Shown here in pieces: positions 1 through 7,827 of a stretch of 60,654 bases of DNA. This DNA comes from Acetobacteraceae bacterium (GTDB lineage: Bacteria; Pseudomonadota; Alphaproteobacteria; Acetobacterales; Acetobacteraceae). Positions within the stretch are counted from its first letter, which is position 1; every line of letters starts with the position of its first letter. The position numbers and the translations under genes were made by a program. The notes under the pieces are model-generated. The model had not been told where the DNA came from, made no database searches, and saw nothing but the letters and a program-made list of their open reading frames with translations. The DNA lies in the NCBI GenBank assembly GCA_025452005.1, contig JANWJK010000340.1, forward strand, positions 1-60,654. Direction: 5' to 3'.

Positions 1-130
1 CGGGCTGGCGCACCGCCACGACAGCATCGCCAAGTTCGATGAGATACTCCTTTTGCAACTCAAGGAGCTTCTTCCGTGCGGCTTCCGCAGTCGCTTCTGT
101 GTCGTAAGCGATGATGATGAGGTCGGCCAT
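1..130 (-). CDS. DUF1269 domain protein, 5' part only
   Basis: The start codon is at 128-130 and the gene runs off the left edge of the window, so only about 43 residues are visible. They begin MADLIIIAYDTEATAE and continue through a helix-forming, charged stretch containing LLELQKEYLIELGDAVV. This opening matches the DUF1269 family of small membrane-associated proteins of unknown function, which usually continue into a glycine-rich hydrophobic centre. It is the last visible gene of the minus-strand efflux run, 87 bases after the channel gene, and could share its transcript or have its own promoter in that gap. No function can be assigned beyond the family. Confidence 0.75.
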   Translation of the reverse strand, partial: MADLIIIAYDTEATAEAARKKLLELQKEYLIELGDAVVAVRQP

Positions 131-217
131 GAGGAGATTCCTGCCCAGAGATTTGCAGTGCAATCATAGCGCACGGGCGCCTTGACGTAATCCCGGCATG
201 GGGATGTCCGAGCTGAG

Positions 218-697
218 CTAGCGGGCGTCACCATCGCGACCGATATCCCCTCGTGAGGGGGCTATGATCTCGTCTCGCTGATCCCTTATGACCTGCTGGA
301 GTATCACCATCAGCGCAGCCGACGTCATGCCCAGCATGATTACGCCATTGACGGCTTCGAGCGGACCGAGCAGCTTGCGGTTCTTGCTCATCACGAAGTC
401 GCCGTACCCAAGCGAGGCGAAATTGACAGCCGAGTGGTAGATGGCCTCGTAGAGTTCGTCTAATTCTCCCAGCAACAGGAAAAGAATTGCCCATAAGGTG
501 ATCTGGATGAAGTTTCCGATCATCATGGCCAGCATGGACACGAGGAGTCGCCGTATACCGACGAAAATCTTGTGTGGTGCTGCCGCGCCAGATGATTGTC
601 GTATGTAGTAGCGCACGCTCCAGAACGCGACCGCAGCTTGCACGATAAGGCACACCAACATTACGAAAAAGCCGACCATGAGGTTAGCGAGTATCAT
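218..697 (-). CDS. Two-TM potassium-channel-like membrane protein
   Basis: The 159-residue protein has an N-terminal membrane segment (about residues 6-30), a second one (about 52-78), a pore-like loop and a third hydrophobic stretch (about 114-134). The loop carries GYGD at residues 97-100, the selectivity-filter signature of K+-channel pore domains (Ion_trans_2 family). An upstream in-frame extension to 877 exists but would overlap the preceding gene by more than 160 bases. The ATG at 697 is preferred because GGAAG sits just upstream and it leaves a 13-base gap to the DUF2955 gene. It is the tail of the efflux operon and lacks the TrkA-N ligand domain seen in many larger K+ channels. Ion selectivity is inferred from the motif only. 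Confidence 0.7.
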   Translation of the reverse strand: MILANLMVGFFVMLVCLIVQAAVAFWSVRYYIRQSSGAAAPHKIFVGIRRLLVSMLAMMIGNFIQITLWAILFLLLGELDELYEAIYHSAVNFASLGYGDFVMSKNRKLLGPLEAVNGVIMLGMTSAALMVILQQVIRDQRDEIIAPSRGDIGRDGDAR

Positions 698-710
698 GTG
701 TCTTCCGTAA

Positions 711-1739
711 TCATGCGTGCTCTGAACGCAACCCGGGTCGTCTCGAATTACGCCAGCGTTCGAGTGCCCAGACCGTTCCCCATGCATAGAGTGCGACGGC
801 AACGAAGAGACCAATGCGGACCACAGACGCTTCAAAAACGCTTTTGCCGCTTGCGCTATCCTCGATCGCCGGGCCAAGCAGGATCAACATCGTGAGCAGT
901 GCGTTGCTCCAGAACGAAGGCCGGAACGAGGTTGACCGCGTACCGAAGATACCGCTGCCAGTCCATAGCGCAGCGCCCATCATCCACAACGTCAGCATCC
1001 ACAGGTTGGGGTGAAGTGACAGGCCGAGCCACACGACAGCTGCAATGAGCGCACCCATCAGAGTTGATCCAACCAGTTCGCTGCCAGCAGAGCGAGCATC
1101 GACGTCTCCAGCTTGCTGACTCAATGCCACTGTCTTCATAATTGTCGCAACATAAAACGATGGGTTGGTGAGGGCCAGTACAAAGACTGGCATGACAATT
1201 ACCGTTGCCCGGAGGGCAATCCAGCGGGCGACGTCGTGACTGGCGGGAGCTGAGGCTGGACGATTTGCGACGCGGGTTGGCTGATCGGGGAACAAGGCGT
1301 GTGAAACACCGCTGACCAAGGCCCCAATGAGAATGCCAATGGCGAGCGTCATGCTCAGCACGCCCACGATCGCCTGATCGGCGACACCGACCACCGGTAT
1401 CAGCGCAAATGACATGACCAGCACCATCGTGAGAGGATTTGCCCTGGCCAGGCCGACAAAAAATACCCCGTAGAGAATTGCCCCGGTGAGAAGGATGCCG
1501 CTCACGGCATAATGCTCTAGAATGGGAACCATATACACGCCGGACGCAACCAATGCCGCAAAGATCACGGCGATGACCAAGCCCTTTGTCGGTGGCAATG
1601 GCGGTCCCGGTTTGCAAAGTACGAGGACTGACATCAGGCAGACGACGAAGGGCATCGGCAACGCAAAGCCATATGCGACCAGGACGGCCAGCCCAAGGCC
1701 GAGTGTCAGTCGCAGTACCGCCTTGTCTGCAGGGTTCAT
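711..1739 (-). CDS. DUF2955 family multi-spanning membrane protein (efflux partner)
   Basis: This is a 342-residue integral membrane protein with about ten hydrophobic segments arranged in two similar halves separated by a polar stretch near residues 155-170. It fits the DUF2955 family, distant relatives of the FUSC/aromatic-acid exporter proteins that are commonly encoded beside HlyD adaptors. It starts 9 bases after the HlyD gene and ends 13 bases before the channel gene, so it is very probably translated from the same mRNA. The likely role is the inner-membrane component of the tripartite pump formed with the HlyD and NodT-type proteins. The substrate cannot be read from the sequence; aromatic acids or lipophilic toxic compounds are guesses from the family. 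Confidence 0.8.
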   Translation of the reverse strand: MNPADKAVLRLTLGLGLAVLVAYGFALPMPFVVCLMSVLVLCKPGPPLPPTKGLVIAVIFAALVASGVYMVPILEHYAVSGILLTGAILYGVFFVGLARANPLTMVLVMSFALIPVVGVADQAIVGVLSMTLAIGILIGALVSGVSHALFPDQPTRVANRPASAPASHDVARWIALRATVIVMPVFVLALTNPSFYVATIMKTVALSQQAGDVDARSAGSELVGSTLMGALIAAVVWLGLSLHPNLWMLTLWMMGAALWTGSGIFGTRSTSFRPSFWSNALLTMLILLGPAIEDSASGKSVFEASVVRIGLFVAVALYAWGTVWALERWRNSRRPGLRSEHA

Positions 1740-1748
1740 CGTCAGTAT

Positions 1749-2885
1749 TCAATAGAGGTAGGAAAGCCAACTCTTCAGACGGATGTAGAAGGCGCCGAGC
1801 GCGTTCATCACAGAGTTATCGCCGGTGAACACCATCACCTCTGCCTGGCCACCGATGCGAACCTTGCGCAGGCGTTCGGCGTCGGAGGCGTCGAACTCGA
1901 TCGCCACCGGGAAGCGCTGAGCCTGGCGCAGCCAGTCGCGGCTGTTCTGGATCGTCGGCAGTGTTCCCGGCGGTGCCTCCTGACCCGAGCTGACGCCGTA
2001 GCCAACGCTGCGTACCCGGCCCTTCAGTACCTCGCCGGGCAACACGTCGAGGACGATCGCCACATCGTCGCCGGGATCGATGTTGCCGAGGTTGTTTTCG
2101 GTCATGTCAGCGCTGATCCACATGTCATGGATCGCGATCAGGGTCATTGCCGGCGCGCCAGCCTGGGCAAAATGGCCGACGTCGGTGCGCAGGTCAGTCA
2201 CCAGACCGCTGCCGGAGGCGACCACCTTCGTGCGTGCCAGATCCAGCTCGGCCTTCTCGATCGCCGAACGCGCGCTGCGCAATTGGGCATTGTCGTCGCC
2301 GGATTCGCCGGCGGCTTCCTGCGCCTTGCGCAGGTCGGCTTCGGCAGCCTGCTCCTTGCTATGCGCCTCGATCCGGGTGGCCTGCGCAATCTCCAACCGG
2401 CGTACCGAGATGGCGCCGCGATCCTCGGCGTACAACGCTTCCTGACGCGTCGCATCCTTGTCGGCCTTGACGCGATTGGCCTGTGCGGCCTGCAAAGAGG
2501 CGCGCGCTGCCTCCACCGTGGCCACGGAGGCGTTGACCGAGTGGCGCACGGACTCGTAGTCAGCGCGGCTGCGCTGCAATGCTATCTGGTACTGGCTGGG
2601 GTCGATATCGAACAGCGGCTGCCCGCGCTGGACGTCATCGTTGTTCCTCACGTAAACCGCCAGCACCTTGCCCGCCACCTCCGCTGCCACCGGCACGACG
2701 AAGGCCTGGACCCGGGCCTGCGAGCTGTGCGGAGTCAGGCGGTCGGCAGCAAAATACCAGGCAAGGCTGCCAACGATCAGCGCCAGTACAATGGTCGCAC
2801 CAATCCGGCTTCCCTTCCCCGGCTTGGGCGCGACCGGATCGGTGTCGACGGCTGGCTGATCCTGCTCGGCTAGCTCCTGACTCAT
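1749..2885 (-). CDS. HlyD/EmrA-type membrane fusion protein
   Basis: This 378-residue periplasmic adaptor has a short cytoplasmic N-terminus, one membrane anchor (about residues 28-46), then a biotinyl-lipoyl-like half (containing PVAAEVAGKVLAVYVRN), a long alanine- and glutamine-rich coiled-coil hairpin (about 110-210) and a beta-barrel domain. This order is standard for the HlyD/EmrA/AaeA family, which links an inner-membrane pump to an outer-membrane channel. It starts 6 bases after the outer-membrane factor gene and ends 9 bases before the DUF2955 gene, which supports one functional complex. Nothing is truncated. The partner choice is inferred from position. Confidence 0.9.
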   Translation of the reverse strand: MSQELAEQDQPAVDTDPVAPKPGKGSRIGATIVLALIVGSLAWYFAADRLTPHSSQARVQAFVVPVAAEVAGKVLAVYVRNNDDVQRGQPLFDIDPSQYQIALQRSRADYESVRHSVNASVATVEAARASLQAAQANRVKADKDATRQEALYAEDRGAISVRRLEIAQATRIEAHSKEQAAEADLRKAQEAAGESGDDNAQLRSARSAIEKAELDLARTKVVASGSGLVTDLRTDVGHFAQAGAPAMTLIAIHDMWISADMTENNLGNIDPGDDVAIVLDVLPGEVLKGRVRSVGYGVSSGQEAPPGTLPTIQNSRDWLRQAQRFPVAIEFDASDAERLRKVRIGGQAEVMVFTGDNSVMNALGAFYIRLKSWLSYLY

Positions 2886-2891
2886 GGCTCT

Positions 2892-4508
2892 TTACTTGTT
2901 CTGCATGATAAGTTTCGGGCCGGCAGCGGGCGGCGGCAGCGGCGCCACAAGTATCTTCCCCCAGTCGCTGCGGCCGCCCATCGTTTCGCGCGTTGCGTCG
3001 TCCAGAAGAGGACGGCCACGGCCCTGTTGCCAGCCGCCGCCCATCGCCTTGTACAAGGCGATCAGGCTCTGTGCGACATTGCTCAGAGTGCTTACCAGCA
3101 ACTCCTGCTGACTGAACAGCGTGCGTTGCGAGTCGAGGACGCGCTGGAAGTCGGATATGCCTTCCTGGTACTGAATGCTGGCGATCTCCAGCGCGCGCTG
3201 CGCGGCGTTGACCGCGTCCTTCAGAATCGGGATCTGCGCGCGGTTTGTGGCGAAACCTACTGCTGCGTCATCGACCTCGCGCGCTGCCTTCAATACCGCA
3301 GCCTGATACTGCTCGTAGAGTTGCTGGAAGCGTGCGTCCTGCACCAGCACCTCGCCGGTCATCCGGCCATGGTCGAAGACGTTCCAGACGAGGCTGGGAC
3401 CGATACCCCAGGCAAAGGTCCGAGGCGATCCGGCGAGCGAGGTGGCCGACAGGCCGAGCGAGCCGAGCAAGGAAATCGACGGATAGAAGTCAGCCTGCCG
3501 TACTCCGATTTGAGCCGACTGCGACGCCAACTGCATTTCGACTGCTCGGACATCGGGGCGGCGACGCAGCAGGTCGGCCGGCAGGTCGACGATAACCCCG
3601 AGTTCAGACTGCGGGATCGTGTCCTTGCCTTCGGCGATTTCGGGCAGTGGCCCGGGAGGCCTGGCGAGCAACACGCCGAGTGCGTTCTGGTTCTGGCGAA
3701 GGCTGCCCTCGAGTTGCGGAATGGTGGACAGGGTTTCCAGGTACTGGGCCTTGGCCTGTTGCACGTCCAACTCCGACTCGTTGCCGTGCTTGAACAGCCG
3801 CTCGGTGATCTCCAGGCTGCGCTTCTGCAGCGCAGCATTTTCATGAGCAATCTTCAGTCGCAGTTCGATGGTGCGGATCGCACAGTAGAAGTTGGCGGCC
3901 TGCGCTGCCATCAGCACCTGTAAGTCGTCAAACTGCGCAATGCTGGCAAAGTACCCGGCATCCGCAGCCTCGATGCTGCGCCGGAATTTGCCCCAGAAAT
4001 CGATTTCCCAGCCGAAGCCGAAACCGGCGTCGTAGGCCGTGAGGGCGAAGTTCCGCCCGGACGACTCATCCACCCCGACGCCGATACCGCCGTTGCCGAA
4101 TGTGAGGGCGACGTTCTTCCCGGACGACCGCACCTGGCCGGTACGCAGAACACTACCGGTCACTTGCTGCTGCTGCGGGTAGAGCAGACTGCCTGCGATC
4201 TTAAGCTGCGCTCGCGCTTCCAGGATGCGCATCCCCGCGGTACGCACATCGGGATTGACGCGCTGGGCCTCGGCGACCAGGCGGTCCAGCACCGGGTCAT
4301 TGAAGTTGCGCCACCACTCCTCGGTTTGCGCTTTCGGCAAGCCGCGCTGCTCGGCCATCAGCGAATCGAGCGAGCCGCTCGACCAGCCGGCCAGCCAGGG
4401 CACCTCGGGTTGCTTGAAGTCCGGCCCAACGGTGCAGCCCCCAAAGAGCAGCGCGGCGGCGAGGGCGGACAGGCTTGTCCCAGGCGAGCCGGTGAATCGG
4501 CGCCGCAT
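2892..4508 (-). CDS. NodT-family outer-membrane efflux lipoprotein
   Basis: This is an outer-membrane factor (TolC/OprM class). With the ATG at 4508 the protein has 538 residues and begins with a lipoprotein signal ending in the lipobox LFGGC (Cys at about residue 25), followed by CTVGPDFKQPEVP, the typical start of NodT/OprM proteins. Two repeats of the OEP domain follow, including the characteristic RRRPDVRAVE stretch. An in-frame extension to 4571 would overlap the upstream AI-2E gene by 59 bases and put extra residues ahead of the signal, so 4508 (4 bases after that gene) is preferred although no strong ribosome-binding site precedes it. It supplies the exit duct for the HlyD/DUF2955 pump. 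Confidence 0.88.
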   Translation of the reverse strand: MRRRFTGSPGTSLSALAAALLFGGCTVGPDFKQPEVPWLAGWSSGSLDSLMAEQRGLPKAQTEEWWRNFNDPVLDRLVAEAQRVNPDVRTAGMRILEARAQLKIAGSLLYPQQQQVTGSVLRTGQVRSSGKNVALTFGNGGIGVGVDESSGRNFALTAYDAGFGFGWEIDFWGKFRRSIEAADAGYFASIAQFDDLQVLMAAQAANFYCAIRTIELRLKIAHENAALQKRSLEITERLFKHGNESELDVQQAKAQYLETLSTIPQLEGSLRQNQNALGVLLARPPGPLPEIAEGKDTIPQSELGVIVDLPADLLRRRPDVRAVEMQLASQSAQIGVRQADFYPSISLLGSLGLSATSLAGSPRTFAWGIGPSLVWNVFDHGRMTGEVLVQDARFQQLYEQYQAAVLKAAREVDDAAVGFATNRAQIPILKDAVNAAQRALEIASIQYQEGISDFQRVLDSQRTLFSQQELLVSTLSNVAQSLIALYKAMGGGWQQGRGRPLLDDATRETMGGRSDWGKILVAPLPPPAAGPKLIMQNK

Positions 4509-4512
4509 AGGC

Positions 4513-5643
4513 TCACGCAGTGGAGGGGGAACCGCCGGCAGCCGTTTGCCGCGCCCGCTCCGGGTTCTCACGTACCCAGCGCATGAATATCTGATAGCCT
4601 ACCGCGAGTCCCGTCGCGCCGACGAACATGCCGAGGATGCCATTGGTCGCCATGCCGCCGAGCGCGCCGATCAGAATCACTGGCATCGGTGCATCGACGC
4701 CGCGGGCGAGCATGAGTGGCTTCAGCACGTTGTCGGCCAGGCCACCGACAAACAATAGTACAGTGTAGATGACCGCTGGGCCCGTGTCGTATTCGCCGCT
4801 TGCCCAGATCCAGCCGATCACCGGCAGCGTGACGAGCAGCGCCGGTAACTGCGCGACGCCGAACACGAGGACGACCACGGCCAGCACGCCGGCAAACGGG
4901 ACGCGGGCGATCATCAGCAAGACGCCGATGATCAACGCCTGGATACAGGCGATGCCAATGACCCCGGAAGCGACGGCGCGGACGGTCGCGGTGGACAGCC
5001 TGGTAAACTCCTCGCCACGGGCAATGCCGGCGATGCGTTCGAAGATGTCCTGCATCACGCGCGCACCCGATTCACCGTAGGCCATGATAATGCCGGCGAC
5101 GACAAACGAGCACAGGAACATCAGCAAGCTACCTCCCAGCGCGGCGACGATACCCAGCGCCTTGGTCGCCAGCTCCCCGAGCTTGGGCTGCATGCTCTGG
5201 ACCAGTCCTGGTAGATCGTTATGCGCCTGCGACCAGACAGCATGCACCCTCCCGCCGACGACAGGCCAAGTGGCTATCTTTTCCGATGGCGCCGGAATCT
5301 GAACCGTGTTGTCGCGCACGTTCTTGATCAGGCCCTGGACCGAATCGCCGAACTCGCTGGCCAGCATGATGGTCGGCGTGACGATCACGCCGACGGCGAG
5401 CAGGACGATCAGAGTCGCGGCCAGGCCCTGTTTGCCACCGATCCGGGTGGCCAACATCTGATGGAGAGGGTAGATCGTGATCGCCAGGATCAACGCCCAC
5501 AACATCATCGTCAGGAATGGCGAGAAGATAAGGTAGCACAGCAGCACAAGCACCACCACCAGTCCCACCCGAATGAATACATCCAGCAAGCGGCCCGACA
5601 GTCGATCCTCGAGTTCGTGGTCAGGTTCGTATCGCATGTTCAT
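4513..5643 (-). CDS. AI-2E family transporter (PerM/YdiK-like permease)
   Basis: This 376-residue multi-spanning protein has the layout of the AI-2E transporter family: paired N-terminal membrane helices, a long soluble loop (about residues 110-170), then five to six C-terminal helices with conserved glycine/proline motifs such as GGLADNVLKPLMLARG. The family includes the proposed autoinducer-2 exporter TqsA and several Na+/H+ antiporter-like or unknown members, so the substrate is open. It is the first gene of the minus-strand run, and the promoter for the whole pump operon should lie in the roughly 390 bases upstream. Co-transcription with a tripartite efflux system suggests an export function. 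Confidence 0.82.
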   Translation of the reverse strand: MNMRYEPDHELEDRLSGRLLDVFIRVGLVVVLVLLCYLIFSPFLTMMLWALILAITIYPLHQMLATRIGGKQGLAATLIVLLAVGVIVTPTIMLASEFGDSVQGLIKNVRDNTVQIPAPSEKIATWPVVGGRVHAVWSQAHNDLPGLVQSMQPKLGELATKALGIVAALGGSLLMFLCSFVVAGIIMAYGESGARVMQDIFERIAGIARGEEFTRLSTATVRAVASGVIGIACIQALIIGVLLMIARVPFAGVLAVVVLVFGVAQLPALLVTLPVIGWIWASGEYDTGPAVIYTVLLFVGGLADNVLKPLMLARGVDAPMPVILIGALGGMATNGILGMFVGATGLAVGYQIFMRWVRENPERARQTAAGGSPSTA

Positions 5644-6034
5644 GGTAACCCCCCGTTTTTACTTGATCCGCCTCTGCGATCTCGAATGTCGCTGCTTTGA
5701 GCGTGATTCGCCAGCGGAGATGGCGGAGTACTAGGATTGTAATTTCTTCGCATCATCGGCCGCGATTAGCCGCAGCCGATCCAGTATATCCGGCCGGTGG
5801 TCGCGGCCCCTCGGATCTATGTAGACGGGGCTCGCTTTACTCCCACCCGCGCCTCGATCATGGCGCGGTGGACTTCAAACTACAAGAACGGGCAGAGCCG
5901 GTTCTAGGAAGACTGCAGCCCAAAACCTGCCTATGGAATCCAGGGCGCTCGACCGGCAATGAGTTCGCGGACAATCGACTCGTTCCGGCGCGCAACGGTG
6001 TCAACGCGATTTCGGTTGCCGATCCCCAAAAGGA
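5644..6034. other. Gene-poor gap upstream of the efflux operon
   Basis: These 391 bases separate the efflux operon start from the end of the phosphofructokinase gene; both flanking genes are on the minus strand. Open frames exist on both strands but none has a ribosome-binding site, recognisable motif or persuasive composition. The efflux-operon promoter should be here, but I could not identify convincing -35/-10 boxes. A short inverted repeat (GATCC/GGATC, near 6020-6036) overlaps the phosphofructokinase stop codon and is too weak to call a terminator. Confidence 0.5.
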
Positions 6035-7318
6035 TCAGCCACCGGCAGTCGTCAGCGCCTGGACGGTAAATGTGCTGGCAAGTTTCTCCGGCACCGCGGC
6101 GTTCTGCAGTTTCACGTAGTTGGGCAGGCCGTCTTTGAATGGTGGATAGCATTCACCAATGATGAGCGGCGCCAGGTAGCGGCGGGCCGCCTCGGTGATC
6201 CCGAAGCCATCCGGGCTGATGAAGTCCGGAGGCAACAGCTTCTCCTGGTTGGCAACCTTGGAGAGCGGCGCTTCCACGATGTCCCATCTATAGGGCGCGT
6301 CGCTGATCCGACGGATCGCGGGCATCACCGCGCTCCTTCCGGCGATTGCGAATTCCACCGCCGCGCGACCGACCGCGTAGGCCTGTTCGACATCGGTCTT
6401 GGAGGCAATGTGGCGAGCTGACCGCTGTAGATAATCGGGAACCGCCCGATGGCATTTGAGACCGAGCTTCGCGCTTATCAAACTGGCAATGAGCGGCGCG
6501 ACCCCTCCAAGTTGCGCATGGCCGAAGGCGTCCTTTGAGCCAGCGGAGAGAAACTGACCGTCTGGCGTTTTGACTCCTTCAGAGACCGCGACAACACAGT
6601 TCCCGTATCGCTTGTAAGCGTCGGTGACCTTCGCCAGAAACCGGTCCTCATTGAACGCAACCTCAGGCATCAGCAAGACGTGTGGCGCATCGCCTTCCTG
6701 TTCGGCCGCGAGCGCACAAGCGGCCGTGGTCCAGCCAGCATGCCGGCCCATCACTTCCAGCACGAGTACCTGGGTCGAAGTACGGCTCATCGCCGCCAGG
6801 TCGAACGCCGCTTCGCGAAGCGAGGTGGCAAGATATTTGGCCGCTGAGCCGAAGCCTGGCGAACAGTCGGTGATGGGCAGGTCGTTGTCCACTGTCTTGG
6901 GGATTCCCACACACACGATTGGCTCACCGAGTTCAGCGCTGATCTGGCTGACCTTGTGCGTGGTGTCTTGCGAGTCACCGCCACCATTGTAGAGAAAGAA
7001 ACCGATGTCGTGCGCACGAAGCACTTCGATCAGGCGCTCGTATTGAGCGCGGTTCTCGTGAAACGACCCAAGCTTGTAGCGACAAGACTTGAACGCGGCA
7101 CCCGGGGTGTGTTTCAGCGCGGCGATCGCGGCTTCGGATTCCACGCTGGTATCGATCAGATCTTCGGTCAGAGCACCAATGATACCATTGCGGCCAGCAT
7201 ACACCTTGGCAATGCGGTCCGGATGCTGGCGCGCGGTTTCCAGCACGCCGCAGGCTGAGGCGTTGATCACTGCGGTAACCCCACCGGACTGAGCATAGAA
7301 CGCGTTCTTACGGGCCAT
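6035..7318 (-). CDS. 6-phosphofructokinase, probably PPi-dependent
   Basis: This 427-residue PfkA-family enzyme phosphorylates fructose 6-phosphate in the Embden-Meyerhof pathway. The N-terminus has the phosphate-donor loop AQSGGVTAVINA (residues 9-20). The donor-specificity positions read NGGGDSQDT (111-119) and PKTVDND (140-146). ATP-dependent enzymes have GGDGS and PGTIDND; a lysine in the second motif (K141) is the established signature of pyrophosphate-dependent enzymes, and an Asp next to the first motif also argues against ATP use. PPi enzymes work reversibly, so it may act in glycolysis or gluconeogenesis. It follows bcp by 41 bases on the same strand. Cofactor use is inferred from the motifs. 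Confidence 0.85.
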   Translation of the reverse strand: MARKNAFYAQSGGVTAVINASACGVLETARQHPDRIAKVYAGRNGIIGALTEDLIDTSVESEAAIAALKHTPGAAFKSCRYKLGSFHENRAQYERLIEVLRAHDIGFFLYNGGGDSQDTTHKVSQISAELGEPIVCVGIPKTVDNDLPITDCSPGFGSAAKYLATSLREAAFDLAAMSRTSTQVLVLEVMGRHAGWTTAACALAAEQEGDAPHVLLMPEVAFNEDRFLAKVTDAYKRYGNCVVAVSEGVKTPDGQFLSAGSKDAFGHAQLGGVAPLIASLISAKLGLKCHRAVPDYLQRSARHIASKTDVEQAYAVGRAAVEFAIAGRSAVMPAIRRISDAPYRWDIVEAPLSKVANQEKLLPPDFISPDGFGITEAARRYLAPLIIGECYPPFKDGLPNYVKLQNAAVPEKLASTFTVQALTTAGG

Positions 7319-7359
7319 AGTACCCCCCGCTAGCCGAGGTCTCCCGCGCCGAGGCGACC

Positions 7360-7827
7360 CTATGTCAGCCCCTGTGCTGCCGCCAGCACCTCCGCTGCGT
7401 GGCCCGTGACGCTGACCTTGCGCCAGGCCCGCGCGATCTTCCCCGCCTTGTCGACCAGGAAGGTGCTGCGCTCCATCCCCATATACTTGCGTCCATACAT
7501 CGACTTTTCGACCCAGGTGCCGTACTTCTCCGCCACCGCATGCGACTCGTCGGACGCCAGCGGGAATGTCAGTTGGTATTTCTCGCTGAACTTCTCGATC
7601 GGCTTCATTTTGTCGGGTGACACCCCGATCACGTCGATGCCGATCCGCCCGAGCTGGGGCAACGCCTCCTGGAAGGCGCAGGCCTCCTTGGTGCAGCCGG
7701 GCGTATCGGCCTTCGGGTAGAAATACAGCACGTACGGCTTGCCGCGCAGCGCCGCATTGCTGACGGTGCGCCCGCCGCTTGCCGGCATCGCGAACTCGGG
7801 TGCGACGTCGCCTTCCTTTACGCTCAT
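7360..7827 (-). CDS. bcp: Thioredoxin-dependent peroxiredoxin (BCP/PrxQ type)
   Basis: This 155-residue cytoplasmic thiol peroxidase reduces H2O2 and organic hydroperoxides using thioredoxin. The active site reads YPKADTPGCTKEACAF, with the peroxidatic Cys at residue 45 and the resolving Cys five residues later (C50), the arrangement of the atypical two-Cys BCP/PrxQ subgroup. Length and motif are normal for the family. The start codon overlaps the last bases of glnE by 4 bases, so translation is probably coupled to that gene. Confidence 0.92.
   Translation of the reverse strand: MSVKEGDVAPEFAMPASGGRTVSNAALRGKPYVLYFYPKADTPGCTKEACAFQEALPQLGRIGIDVIGVSPDKMKPIEKFSEKYQLTFPLASDESHAVAEKYGTWVEKSMYGRKYMGMERSTFLVDKAGKIARAWRKVSVTGHAAEVLAAAQGLT

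Noticed and set aside
5697-6119. Plus-strand open frame in the gap before the phosphofructokinase gene
   Set aside because: No ribosome-binding site, overlaps the 3' end of the phosphofructokinase gene and shows no protein-like motif.
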